Of a stretch of DNA of 64,000 nt, positions 33,972 through 43,800 are shown one piece after another. The notes beneath the pieces are model-generated. The model worked only from the letters and a program-made list of their open reading frames with translations, ran no database searches and was not told where the DNA came from. Source of the DNA: JAFGSG01 sp964626055 (GTDB taxonomy: Bacteria > Spirochaetota > UBA4802 > JAFGDQ01); the NCBI GenBank assembly GCA_964626055.1, contig CAZVDF010000010.1, forward strand, positions 1 to 64,000, given 5' to 3'. Position 1 is the stretch's first letter. Each line of letters opens with the position of its first letter. Made by a program: the position numbers and the translations under genes.

Positions 33972-34508
33972 TTATTCTCCCGAATCAAAAAGCCCTTCAA
34001 CCGGGCTTATGTCTATTCTGCCGCTAAAAATACTGCTCGTGTCAACCATGGAGTTATTAAACGGGATCAGGAATTCTTTTCCTTTATCATCATTTAAAAC
34101 CAGTATTGTATTCTCTCCCGAGCCCATGAGATCGACGACTTTGCCGAAAATCCTATTTTCTAGATAAACGCTGCATCCGATTAGATCATAAAAATAAAAA
34201 GAACCGCTTTCAAGCTTATCCCTTGTTTTCTCGGCATCGCTTCTGGTTATATAAATCTCCGATCCCTTTAAAGACAGCGCGGCATCCCTGTCGTTTATAT
34301 TCTCAAATTTTATAATCGAATTTTTGCTTTTATCAAAAAATTCACCGCACAGGAAAGGTTTATATGTGCTGCCGATTTTTATATGCAGTATGCCGCCGGG
34401 AGCGAAACGTTCAGTGAAATCCGTGACAACTTCCAATTTTAACCGCCCGTTCAAGCCATGTGCTCCCGTGATCCTGGCGACTCTTACAAATTGGTCAGTC
34501 GAGTTCAA
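33972..34508 (-). CDS. rimM: Ribosome maturation factor RimM
   Basis: The 178-residue protein assists maturation of the 30S head around S19. The N-terminal RimM beta-barrel (VRVARITGAHGLNGRLKLEV) is followed by a PRC-barrel (about 95-170, with GSFYFYDLIGCSVYLENR and KGKEFLIPFNNSMV). Translation starts at a TTG whose last two bases form part of the khpA stop codon (TTGA), so re-initiation coupled to the upstream gene is expected. Confidence 0.95.
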   Translation of the reverse strand: MNSTDQFVRVARITGAHGLNGRLKLEVVTDFTERFAPGGILHIKIGSTYKPFLCGEFFDKSKNSIIKFENINDRDAALSLKGSEIYITRSDAEKTRDKLESGSFYFYDLIGCSVYLENRIFGKVVDLMGSGENTILVLNDDKGKEFLIPFNNSMVDTSSIFSGRIDISPVEGLFDSGE

Positions 34509-34741
34509 TCAAGTATTTCCAAAACAACCTTTTTCCCTAATTTTGTTGCAGAAGCATTAAGGATAGTCCTGATGGCTCTGGCAATTCTTCCATGCTTTCC
34601 TATGACTTTCCCGATGTCTTCCTTTTTTACTTTGAGCTCAAGGATGGTCGACTTCTCTCCTTCAACTTCATGAAGTTCGACATCGTTGGGATTATCGACA
34701 AGACTTTTAACCATATACTCAACAAGCTCTTTAAAGTCCAT
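34505..34741 (-). CDS. khpA: KH-domain RNA-binding protein KhpA
   Basis: This 78-residue single KH domain carries the GKVIGKHGRIARAIRTIL motif (GxxG loop GKHG) and the start MDFKELVEYMVKSLVDNP. I choose the ATG at 34741, which has GGAGGTGC directly upstream, rather than a longer frame. The start overlaps the last 11 bases of rpsP. Family knowledge: KhpA, often with KhpB/Jag, binds RNA and affects cell division and envelope growth. Confidence 0.95.
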   Translation of the reverse strand: MDFKELVEYMVKSLVDNPNDVELHEVEGEKSTILELKVKKEDIGKVIGKHGRIARAIRTILNASATKLGKKVVLEILD

Positions 34742-35021
34742 TTGCACCTCCAGCGGAAACATTGCCATCTTTGAATTTTTTCCAGATGCCTGTTTTTTTC
34801 AACAATCTCTCGATTGTCCCGGTGGGCACTGCGCCGGCCTTAAGCCAGTTAATTACACGACTTTCATCAACAGTAAATTGCTCTGCTTTTGAAATTGGAT
34901 GATATTTTCCGAGATATTCAATTACCTCTCCATTTCTTTTCTTTTTGCTGTCAACCGCCGCTATTCTGTAGAATGGTCTCTTTTTTGTCCCTAATCTTTG
35001 TAATCGTATTTTTACCGACAC
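34731..35021 (-). CDS. rpsP: 30S ribosomal protein S16
   Basis: The 96-residue protein has the S16 signature VKIRLQRLGTKKRPFYRIAA, followed by RNGEVIEYLGKYHP and WLKAGAVPTGTIERLLKKTG. The start is a GTG at 35021, preceded at eight bases by GGAGG; an upstream TTG in frame would include the ribosome-binding site itself and is rejected. First gene of the rpsP-khpA-rimM-trmD-rplS-rnhB set. Confidence 0.96.
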   Translation of the reverse strand: MSVKIRLQRLGTKKRPFYRIAAVDSKKKRNGEVIEYLGKYHPISKAEQFTVDESRVINWLKAGAVPTGTIERLLKKTGIWKKFKDGNVSAGGANGL

Positions 35022-35097
35022 CTTATTAACCTCCAAATTATCATCAAAGGGCTGATTATTTAATAAGCCCCATTTTTGTCAATAATAAATATAATAA

Positions 35098-36135
35098 TTA
35101 ATTAAACTCATCAGGTTCTATATTGATCGTTTCGACAATCTGCCTGTTATTTACAATGCTTATCCTTGCCGCTCCCTTTCTTAAAAAAATAAAATCTATT
35201 TTCCCTCCGGCTTTCATTTTTCTTGAAAATCTAATCCTCTTTGGGCCGCCGTCGTCGATATAAGCTTCGAATATACCTTCTTTCTCGCCCGATGGGATTG
35301 TATAACTGACTCTTTCATAAGAAGTATATGCTTTTTCCTTTTTAGGATAGTAATTTACTTTCAGCTTAACAATCATTCCCGTCAGAATTGCATCGCCTGT
35401 TCCTGGAATATGCGATTCAATAATCCCGCTTTTCGAAGCCGTATCGGCTGTTGCTATTTCTTCCTGAACGAACAACCCTTTTGAAAGCAAAAGATCAAAA
35501 GCTATATCTATCGACTGTCCATGCAGCCCGGGCATCTTCATTTCTCCTCCCGCCTTCCCGGACGATACAAGCAGGTTAACCCTGCGGTCCGGCGATATCT
35601 CTTCTCCGGCTTCGGGACTCTGCTGAATGACGACGCTCTCGGTTATTTTATCGGACGGAATATACGAAATGACGCCTGTGCCTATTGCATAGGATCTGTC
35701 GTTATAATGAATATTCTTAAGCTTATTTATCGCAAAAGGCAGCTTTAAACCCGCGAGATTCGGCACAGGCAGAAATACTTTGCTTCTGCTTATGACCAGC
35801 TTAACTTTTTCTCCTTCGAAAACTATTCTGCCGCTCTCGGGATATTGATTAAGAATAATACCGTCGTCCATATCGTAGACTTCATAAGGCTTTAATTCCG
35901 GGACAAGTCCTTTTCTTACAAGACTGTTATAAACATCTTCAAATCTCCTGCCAACGACGTGAGGCACGGCGATCTCTTTGTCCGGCTTCGTCAGGAAAAC
36001 AAGAATTACGGAAGAAACTAAAAGATACAGAGACAATCCGATAAACAATATTAATGCGATGCGTCCCGCAAAAATCACTAATCCTTTCTTCTGTTCTTTA
36101 TTGTCTATACCGGCATCCATCTGATTTTCCGCCAC
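35098..36135 (-). CDS. Membrane-anchored protein with three PASTA domains
   Basis: The 345-residue protein has a short cytoplasmic N-terminus, one membrane helix (about 24-50) and three extracytoplasmic PASTA repeats (about 55-120, 120-200 and 205-265). Each repeat shows the characteristic P-x-VVGRRFEDVYNSLVRKGL, NQYPESG or QQSPEAGEEI pattern. A C-terminal beta-rich region of about 75 residues is unassigned. PASTA domains bind peptidoglycan fragments. No Ser/Thr kinase or transpeptidase domain is attached, unlike PknB or PBP2x. It lies 77 bases upstream of rpsP on the same strand. Probable role in wall binding or sensing. Confidence 0.88.
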   Translation of the reverse strand: MAENQMDAGIDNKEQKKGLVIFAGRIALILFIGLSLYLLVSSVILVFLTKPDKEIAVPHVVGRRFEDVYNSLVRKGLVPELKPYEVYDMDDGIILNQYPESGRIVFEGEKVKLVISRSKVFLPVPNLAGLKLPFAINKLKNIHYNDRSYAIGTGVISYIPSDKITESVVIQQSPEAGEEISPDRRVNLLVSSGKAGGEMKMPGLHGQSIDIAFDLLLSKGLFVQEEIATADTASKSGIIESHIPGTGDAILTGMIVKLKVNYYPKKEKAYTSYERVSYTIPSGEKEGIFEAYIDDGGPKRIRFSRKMKAGGKIDFIFLRKGAARISIVNNRQIVETINIEPDEFN

Positions 36136-36414
36136 AATTTAAATCCTTAATTCATTCACAACATTTCAATTCAGCAGCAAATATCACAGAAAAGAAATAC
36201 TAAATGAGGGGATAATATATTGTTTAATCCGACTGTACTTATTAAACAAATTATTGTTCATTTGTAAATCATAAAATAATAAATAATTACAAACATTTTT
36301 AAAAGCGGCAGTAATTTATTCCGATTTACAGTCAATCGCTTATATGAATCTATAATTTTAAAATGACTTCTAATTAAAATCATTCGATATTTCGATATAT
36401 TAATAGAGTATTAT
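36136..36414. other. AT-rich intergenic DNA with a solo repeat end
   Basis: Upstream sequence for the divergent PASTA and exonuclease genes. The segment TATAATTTTAAAATGACTTC (36351-36370) matches the right-hand outer motif that flanks family A repeats, but no hairpin core is present. I see no clear promoter boxes. Confidence 0.45.
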
Positions 36415-36571
36415 AATAAAATTCCCCGGGGCAAGCCCCCGGTACTGACGTACCGGCCGCCACCTTCGGTGTTGGCGGGGTATTATGTTTCAAGGCGTTA
36501 TCGATTTGCTCCGCAAATCGATTGGCTTTCATCCTCGACGCAAGCGTCAAGGTATTACGCCTTGAAATAAA
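36415..36571 (+). repeat. G+C-rich palindromic repeat, family B, full copy 1
   Basis: The element starts AATAAAATTCCCCGGGGCAAG, has the nested palindromes GTACTGACGTAC and CGATTTGCTCCGCAAATCG, and ends with CGCCTTGAAATAAAA. TTTCAAGGCG near its middle pairs with the terminal CGCCTTGAAA. The same 155-base arrangement is at 52780, and a reverse partial copy is at 45102. It ends about 18 bases before the start of the exonuclease gene. Confidence 0.85.
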
Positions 36572-36589
36572 ATCATACGGATATTTTCA

Positions 36590-37708
36590 ATGGTTAAACT
36601 ATTATTGACAGCCGATATCCACCTGGGTTCCAGTATCGGAAAATTGACTGTACCGGAGGAATGCCGCTTAAAGACATTTAAAAAGCTGTCTTTTCTGGCA
36701 AAATCCCACGATTTATTCATTATTGCCGGCGACATGTTCCATAGCAACGGTTTAAATGAAAGGATTGCCGATTATGTGGCCGGGGAGTTCAAAACCCTGA
36801 GGGAAAGCGGAGTGGAAATAATTTATACTCTGGGGGAGCACGAACTTGACGGCAATGACACGTCTCTGCTGTCCGGGCTTAACGCTTCAAAAATATTTTC
36901 AGATACCGATGGGATCTCGCCTTTCAGGTTCGAAAAAGAAAACCAGGAAATATTCATCTACGGCCTTCCTGCCTTCAGCAGGCATGACCTGTCCGAAATT
37001 AATAAAATCTCAGGATACGGATTTCACATAGGCGTATTTCATGCTGATTTTTACTTCAATGAAGAGAACAGAACAAACAAAATACGCATGATCGAGAAAG
37101 AGGATATAATGTCTTTAAATCTGGATTTTTATGCTTTAGGGCATAACCATCAGTTCAAATTGTTCAAATCCGGGGGCAAATACATCGGCGCGTACCCCGG
37201 CAGCCCGGAAGCGGTTAAATTCGATGAAGACGGCGACAGATATGCTCTTTCAATTACCGTTAAAGACAACGATATATTTCAGATCAAAAGGCACACCGTC
37301 AATTCACTAAAGCTTGAAAGCATTGTTTTCGACTGCGGGACATCGAAGGATCTGAATTCAATACTTGAGATGTTGAATGGAAAAAAATCCGACGATAAAA
37401 TTCTGAAAGTTCGGTTAACCGGTAGAAGGAATTTCCGGCTCGACCATGGAGATATTGAAAAAATAAACAGCGAAAACAAAAATATATATATAGAGAACGA
37501 ATCATCCCCGACAATCAACTTATTCATCGATGAATTCGCAAATGAAGATTCGCTGAGAGGAGAATTCTTTAAACTGCTGGATCAAAAAATAAAAAATGAC
37601 CAGTTCCCTCCCGGCATAAATGCGGATATTTTGTCCGATATATTCGATAAGGTAATTAATTCCGGATCTTATACTTTGGAGGATCTATGCAGTTATTGGA
37701 GTGCATAG
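36590..37708 (+). CDS. SbcD/YhaO-like metallophosphoesterase (DNA repair exonuclease subunit)
   Basis: The 372-residue protein has the calcineurin-like metal site: LLLTADIHLGSS (D and H), IIAGDMFHSNG (GD-x-H), a GEHELDG block where GNHD is usual, HIGVFHADF, and DFYALGHNHQFKL (GH-x-H). GKYIGAYPGSPEAVKFDE is typical of the SbcD/Mre11/YhaO group. It overlaps the downstream ATPase gene by 22 bases, so the two form a complex and are translationally coupled, as with yhaO-yhaN or sbcD-sbcC. It would act as a nuclease on DNA ends. The GEHE variant of the GNHD motif is common in YhaO-like proteins. Confidence 0.88.
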   Translation: MVKLLLTADIHLGSSIGKLTVPEECRLKTFKKLSFLAKSHDLFIIAGDMFHSNGLNERIADYVAGEFKTLRESGVEIIYTLGEHELDGNDTSLLSGLNASKIFSDTDGISPFRFEKENQEIFIYGLPAFSRHDLSEINKISGYGFHIGVFHADFYFNEENRTNKIRMIEKEDIMSLNLDFYALGHNHQFKLFKSGGKYIGAYPGSPEAVKFDEDGDRYALSITVKDNDIFQIKRHTVNSLKLESIVFDCGTSKDLNSILEMLNGKKSDDKILKVRLTGRRNFRLDHGDIEKINSENKNIYIENESSPTINLFIDEFANEDSLRGEFFKLLDQKIKNDQFPPGINADILSDIFDKVINSGSYTLEDLCSYWSA

Positions 37709-39879
37709 TTTCAAAACCCGGACTTTTTAACAATATTAAGCTGAAATTCGACAGCGGCCTGAACGTTATCTACGGCAGGAACGAGTCCGGCAAAACCATG
37801 ATGGCAAAGGCCATAATAGATACGCTGTGGGGTGAGTTTTCCGGGTATTTATCGCTTAACGGAAATACATGGGATAATCTTTATTCCGAAGTATTATTTA
37901 AAAATTCCACTGGAAGATACAGGTTCATCAGGAATAAAAAAGAATTATTCTCGGTAAATTTTGTCAGCGCCGGCGAAGCCGCTTTTACCCGGGAAAATGA
38001 GATTTTTAAAAGAGATCGGGAAGGGAGCCGGGACGGCGACGGCGCATGGTATTTAAAAATATATGAATCGACGAACGACAGGGAAACCACCAGGCTTTTT
38101 AATAAAATTGACATTCGCACATTTATGGATATCTCATATCTGCCGGAACCGATTAATATTTCTCAAAACGGCAAGCCGGACGGCAATATTATATCAAAAT
38201 TTTTAGTCGATGACGGCAGCAACTTCTATGCGCTATATGAGAATATCTCCGATGCGATCGGGAATGAATGCTCAGCAGGCAGCTTAAGCAACTCAATATT
38301 CAATGAGATATTGAAAAAAGAAAGCGAAATAAAAAAAATCAATCAAAAGCTGCAGATATTCGATATACAGAATAGTAAATCCGAACGCATAAACAAGGAA
38401 AAAGCCAGAATCCAGCAGGAACTGAAAGACCTTAATGACGAACTGGCAAAAGTCCGGTTTGATAAATCAAAGCTCATAAATGTTCGGGAAAGCCTGAACA
38501 AACTGTCCGAGATCGACGCTGTCATAGAAGGGAAAAACAGTCAAAAACGGATCGAACGGGAAAAAACCGAATCCATAAACAACCTGGAAGATCTCATCAA
38601 AAACCGCTTTCCTCAATTCTATAATTTCGAAGAAAAAAATATTAAGAATCTAAAAAATATACAGGAAACGTACAGGGAAGTAAGAGATGTACATGAGCAA
38701 ATTGAAAATTTTTATTTATTAAGAACCGAGAAAAAAAATAAATTTAAAAATATAATTTTAATTATTAATATCTCATCGATATGCGCGCTGGCAGCGCTTC
38801 TTGGTATTTCGAATAATGCTTTCCCTTCGCGGTTTTTGAATGAATATAAAATATATTATATAATCGGGCTTCTGATATTATGCATTTCCAGTTCCGTTAT
38901 GTTTTTACTCTTTTATCTTTTAACTTCAAGATCCGTCGATTTAAAAAGGATCATGAAAAAAAAGTCGGAAGTAGAAAAAAAACTGGAGGAAATCCTGCAG
39001 AAAAACAATATAACGCTTAACGAATATAAGCTTGAAGCCATTTATGAGTACCTTGTAAAATACTTCGAGGAATACGGAGAATATTCAATAAGCCAGACCG
39101 AACTGACCAACATCAAGGAATCCCTGAAACCGGATGAATATGCGAAAGCAATTGACGATGAGATCAGCAAACTGGAAAACACACAGAATATCATAAGACA
39201 GGAAATCGATAACGACTTAAAATCGTTGAACGAAAAAATGCTGATTGAAATAAATCCGGATAAAATAAAAAAATTAATACTGAGCAAAAACTCCAAAATT
39301 AAGGATATCAAGGAAAGCATAATACATTACAAAAAAATATTATCACAGGTGGAAAAAGAGTTTGTTCCGGCAGAGTCGCATTCCGCGGAATTAAAGAACT
39401 ACAAAGATGAAAAAACGAATATACAGATATCGCTTGACAGGCTTAATAATTATAAAGATTCCGTTTCGTACGTCATGGATCTTCTCAAAGAAGCCATTGA
39501 TGCCAGAGAATATAAACAAATAACACTACTTGCAAAAACAGCCTGCAGTAATTTTCATTTTTTAACGGATAATCAATATACCGGAGCAATAAATGACGAC
39601 GCTATTATTAAGACAATAAAAGGGGAAATGCCGCTCAACGAATTCAATCCCTCCGTAATTCATTCATTGCTTCTTTCCGTCAAGCTGGCCGTGACCGATA
39701 AATTCAACGACCTGGAAGTTAATCTTCCCCTTATTATTGATGAGCCGTTCCAGCAAATGGACGATCAAAGGATCGGCAGATTTAAAAAATTGCTGGACGA
39801 TATATCATCTAAAAGGCAGATTATTATATTTACGCGCAGCACCAAATACAAAGACTGGGGTTCTTATAAAGAATTATAA
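37687..39879 (+). CDS. YhaN/SbcC-like ATPase with central membrane helices
   Basis: The 730-residue ABC-type ATPase begins with VIYGRNESGKTMMAKAI (Walker A) and ends with PLIIDEPFQQMDDQR (Walker B with signature-D loop) and IIIFTRSTKY. The middle is coiled coil (about 205-320 and 430-600), interrupted by two hydrophobic helices (about 355-375 and 395-415). These membrane helices in the coiled coil are characteristic of YhaN rather than SbcC or Rad50. The ABC signature is not obvious. It presumably controls the nuclease encoded just upstream, probably at the membrane. Its biological role is poorly known. Confidence 0.85.
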   Translation: MQLLECIVSKPGLFNNIKLKFDSGLNVIYGRNESGKTMMAKAIIDTLWGEFSGYLSLNGNTWDNLYSEVLFKNSTGRYRFIRNKKELFSVNFVSAGEAAFTRENEIFKRDREGSRDGDGAWYLKIYESTNDRETTRLFNKIDIRTFMDISYLPEPINISQNGKPDGNIISKFLVDDGSNFYALYENISDAIGNECSAGSLSNSIFNEILKKESEIKKINQKLQIFDIQNSKSERINKEKARIQQELKDLNDELAKVRFDKSKLINVRESLNKLSEIDAVIEGKNSQKRIEREKTESINNLEDLIKNRFPQFYNFEEKNIKNLKNIQETYREVRDVHEQIENFYLLRTEKKNKFKNIILIINISSICALAALLGISNNAFPSRFLNEYKIYYIIGLLILCISSSVMFLLFYLLTSRSVDLKRIMKKKSEVEKKLEEILQKNNITLNEYKLEAIYEYLVKYFEEYGEYSISQTELTNIKESLKPDEYAKAIDDEISKLENTQNIIRQEIDNDLKSLNEKMLIEINPDKIKKLILSKNSKIKDIKESIIHYKKILSQVEKEFVPAESHSAELKNYKDEKTNIQISLDRLNNYKDSVSYVMDLLKEAIDAREYKQITLLAKTACSNFHFLTDNQYTGAINDDAIIKTIKGEMPLNEFNPSVIHSLLLSVKLAVTDKFNDLEVNLPLIIDEPFQQMDDQRIGRFKKLLDDISSKRQIIIFTRSTKYKDWGSYKEL

Positions 39880-39887
39880 ATATAATT

Positions 39888-40874
39888 ATGGATAATAACG
39901 GTCAGCTTTCATTCTCGGACGATCCCCTTTCAAGCGGTATAAACGAAGTTTACCAGTTCATTGAAGATGGCGATTTCAAACAGGCGATTCTGAAACTGGA
40001 CGGACTGATGAATATGGATCCGGATTTCCGCGGGGTCACGGAAGCATACAGAGCCGCGAAGTTCTGGGCAAACCGGTCCGGTGAAATCGACAGCCTGCCC
40101 GAGGGAAAACAAACAGCGGATTTCTTAATGCGCGAGTGGGAAGATTTTAAGGTATACGCTGCCAATAACGATATGTCGGATTCCGCCGCGTTCATCTCCG
40201 CCATGAAATATGTTTTTTTTAACGCGTCAGAGAATTATAAAACCGCTTTTAAAGAGCAGGAAAGCACGGCGGATAATTTCGATCTATTGCTGAATTTAGG
40301 AATGTGCTTTATTATTCTGAAAGAATATAAAGCATCGATTGAAACTCTCGAGTACGCAAGGAGTTCGAACAGAAACAGCGCCAGGCTGAATTCCCTGCTT
40401 GGGGAAGCCTATTTTAATTCAAATGAAATGTCGAGAAGCCTGCTGTTCTTCAAGGAAGCTTTCTTTATAAATCCTTCGGAAATAGACCTGTCCCCTTTAA
40501 AAGCAAAACCCATACTGGACCTGGTCGCAATCACAAAAGAAAAAAAGCCCGGGTCAAGCGATATCAGAGAATGGATGCCCGTATTCGGATTTACAAACGA
40601 TATATTTTACTCGAGAAGAAATATCAACAGCGAGCAGATCGAGTCCATTAAACGGGAAATATACACACTTGAAAAGAACCTGCATGCTTTAAGCAAAGAA
40701 AAATCCGCCGAATCGAACATTATTCCCAGATTGATAAACAAGTATATCTGGATGCTCGATTATTTCCGGTTCCAGAACTATGATTACGAAAGCATTATGG
40801 AGATCAAGAACAGGCTGATCCAGCTTGACGGGGAAACCTTCGAAGGATATTTTAAAGAACACGAACTTAAATAA
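39888..40874 (+). CDS. TPR-repeat protein of unknown function
   Basis: The 328-residue soluble protein has at least three TPR-like units (about 18-55, 122-155 and 155-190), for example LLNLGMCFIILKEYKASIET and LNSLLGEAYFNSNEMSRSLL. A longer helical C-terminus (about 240-328) carries a coiled segment. No signal peptide or enzymatic motif is visible. It begins eight bases after the YhaN-like stop, so it belongs to that operon and may be an adaptor for the membrane nuclease complex. That role is inference only. Confidence 0.75.
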   Translation: MDNNGQLSFSDDPLSSGINEVYQFIEDGDFKQAILKLDGLMNMDPDFRGVTEAYRAAKFWANRSGEIDSLPEGKQTADFLMREWEDFKVYAANNDMSDSAAFISAMKYVFFNASENYKTAFKEQESTADNFDLLLNLGMCFIILKEYKASIETLEYARSSNRNSARLNSLLGEAYFNSNEMSRSLLFFKEAFFINPSEIDLSPLKAKPILDLVAITKEKKPGSSDIREWMPVFGFTNDIFYSRRNINSEQIESIKREIYTLEKNLHALSKEKSAESNIIPRLINKYIWMLDYFRFQNYDYESIMEIKNRLIQLDGETFEGYFKEHELK

Positions 40875-40885
40875 AGAAAATATTA

Positions 40886-43800
40886 TTATTTTTCGTCCAG
40901 GATCTCGCCTATTTTCTGAAGCAAATCGCCGGGCGTAATGGGCTTGGGCAAAAAATTAAATTCCTTATCCTGTATGCCTTTATCCAGAATAACATCCCTG
41001 GTATAACCGCTTGTAAATATGGTTTTGATGCCCGGTCTGAATTTAAGCACCTCATCGTATACTTCCCTGCCGTTCTTTTTCGGCATTATAGTATCCACTA
41101 TCATAAGATCGATATTTTTTATTTTCTTCGATTTTTCAACGGCATCCTCGCCGTCGACGGCTTCAATAATAGTATACCCGTAAGCGGTAAGTATCGTTTT
41201 CATCAGCTTTCTTACGCTTTCGTTATCCTCCGCAATCAGTATCGTCTCGCCCCCTTTCCTGAATTGCCGCAACGCGGGTTTCACAGATTCTTCCGAAGTA
41301 ATACTTAAAGGAAAATAAAGATGGAAAGTCGTTCCTGCATTTTTTTCGCTATGCACGCCGATATGCCCGCTGTGCTGTTTAATAATCCCGTACACTGTTG
41401 AAAGCCCCAGCCCGGTGCCCCTGCCGACCTCCTTGGTAGTAAAGAACGGATCGAAAATATGTTCGCGGATTTTTGCGTCCATCCCGATCCCCGTATCCGA
41501 AAAGGAAAGCAAAGCGTATTTTCCACGCTTCTCAAAACCGGTGGAATTTTTTTCCATATTCAATACGCGGGTTTCTATGGTTATAGTCCCGCCCTTCGGC
41601 ATCGCATCCCTCGAATTGGTCGCAAGATTGAACAATATCTGGTCTATCTGCGAAGGATCGCCCAGTATCGTAGTATCATCCCCGGTCAGTTTCTTCTTAA
41701 GAACAATGTCTTCAGTTAAAAGGGTTGCCAGCAGTTTCTCGGTGCTATTTATGACTTCGTTCAGTTTAATGTTTTTTAAATTGATAGGGCGCTTCCTGCT
41801 GAACGATAAAAGCCCCTGAGTCAGGCTTGTCGCTTTTTCGGCGGATTCGACTATAAGATCAACATACTTTCTCATCGGATTGTCCGTCATTAATCCGCTC
41901 TGCAGAAGGGAGCCGTACCCGAGCATAACGCTGAGCATATTATTGAAATCGTGCGCAATGCCTCCGACGAAAGTTCCGATGGCTTCCATCTTCTGAGCCT
42001 GGCGAAGATCGATCTGAAGTTTTTCCTTTTCCAGCTTGGCCTGAATATGTTTGGTTATATCGAAGGAAGAACCTTCGTAATAAAGAACCTTCCTGCCGGG
42101 ATCGCGAACAGCGCGGGCATTTGTCGAAATCCATATTTTTACGCCGTCTTTTCTGTAGACTTGATGTTCAAACGCGATCAGGGATTCGTTTTTTTCAAGA
42201 GTTCTGATAAACTTGACCTGATCCTCCGGGTTGACGAATAATTGTCTTTTTATGTCCGTTATGCTCTTAATCAGTTCATCTGCCGATTCATACCCCAGCA
42301 TTGAAACAAAAGACGGATTTACATTAATAAACTTTCCTTTGTAAGTGCACTGGAAAATCCCTTCAACAGATCTGTTGAAAATATCGCGATATTTCTCTTC
42401 GCTCACGCGAAGGGCTTCCTCCATTCGCATATGTTCCGTAATATCGCTTATCAAACCGTCGTAGGCAATCAGGCTGCCGCCTTCATAGCGTCTCACGGAT
42501 GTATTTCTCACCCACCGTACTGTTCCGCTTTTATGAATTATACGGTGCTCAATTGGCTTAACTTCTTCATTCCCGAGCACTTTTACCGACTGCTCAACAA
42601 CCTTCTGCCTGTCGTTATCGTGTATCATTCTATACCACAGCATGGGATCGAGCTCAAATTCACGCGAAGAATAGCCTGTTACCATGATACATCCCGGCCC
42701 GTGTTTCGTTGAGACGGGAATTCCATTTTCGATTCTGACCGTATATATGTAATCCGTAACGGATTCTATAAGTTTTTTAAAGCGCTCCTCGCTTGCCCGC
42801 AGTTCTTCCTCTGTCCGCTTGCGTTCGGTTATATCCTGGGTAGTAAATACGACACCTGCCGATTTATCGTCAAGGTCTACCGCCGCGGCTGTGACATGGA
42901 CATCCAGGATCCGGCCGTCTTTATGAATCCATTTGGTGTCTGTCTCGCCCACTTCCCCGTCCCATACTTTACCGTAAACTGCCTCTCCGACGCGCTTGAA
43001 TTCTTCTTCGCTTAAATAAACATTTTTCGCGTTAAATTCAAGCTCTTCTATGGTATGGCCGGTTATATGTTTCATCCCGTCGTTTGTCCACGAGATTTTT
43101 CTGTCATTTGTTATCAGGGCTATGCCTACCGGCGCTGCGGCAAAAATTGACCCCATGGTCGCTTCGTTTCTTTTAAGGATTTCTTCCATCTGTTTTCGTT
43201 CCGTAATATCCTGCACGGTAAAAACCACACCTGCCGATTTATCCTTATAATCTACTGCCCCAATACTGACATGGACGTCCAGTATCCTGCCGCCTTTATG
43301 AACCCATTTAGCGTCTGTCTCGCCGATTTTCCCTTCCCAAACATTTTTGTATACCAAATCCCCGACGCGTGAGAACTCCTCTTCTGTTTTATATAGTTCC
43401 CTTACGGCTTTGCCGCTCATTTCTTCCATTGAATAACCCGTTATAGCGGCTATCCTGTCATTTCCCCACAGAATCTTCCTGTCATCCGTAAGAAATGCAA
43501 TGCCGATCGGCAATGCGGCAAAAATGGATCTCATGGTCTCTTCGTTTCTTTTTACAGTTTCTTCCGCAGCCTTGCGCCGGGTTATATCCTGGGCGATAAA
43601 GACCACCCCGGCAGATCTGTCATTCGGGTCCAGGGCGGCGACGCTGATATGGACGTCAAGAATGCGGCCGTCTTTATGCTTCCATCTGGCGTCTGTCTCC
43701 CCGACTTCTCCATTCCAGACTTTACTGTATATAACTTCTCCGACGCGCTTATATTCTTCTTCGCTTAAATAAACTTTTTTCGGATCGTATCCGATCTCCG

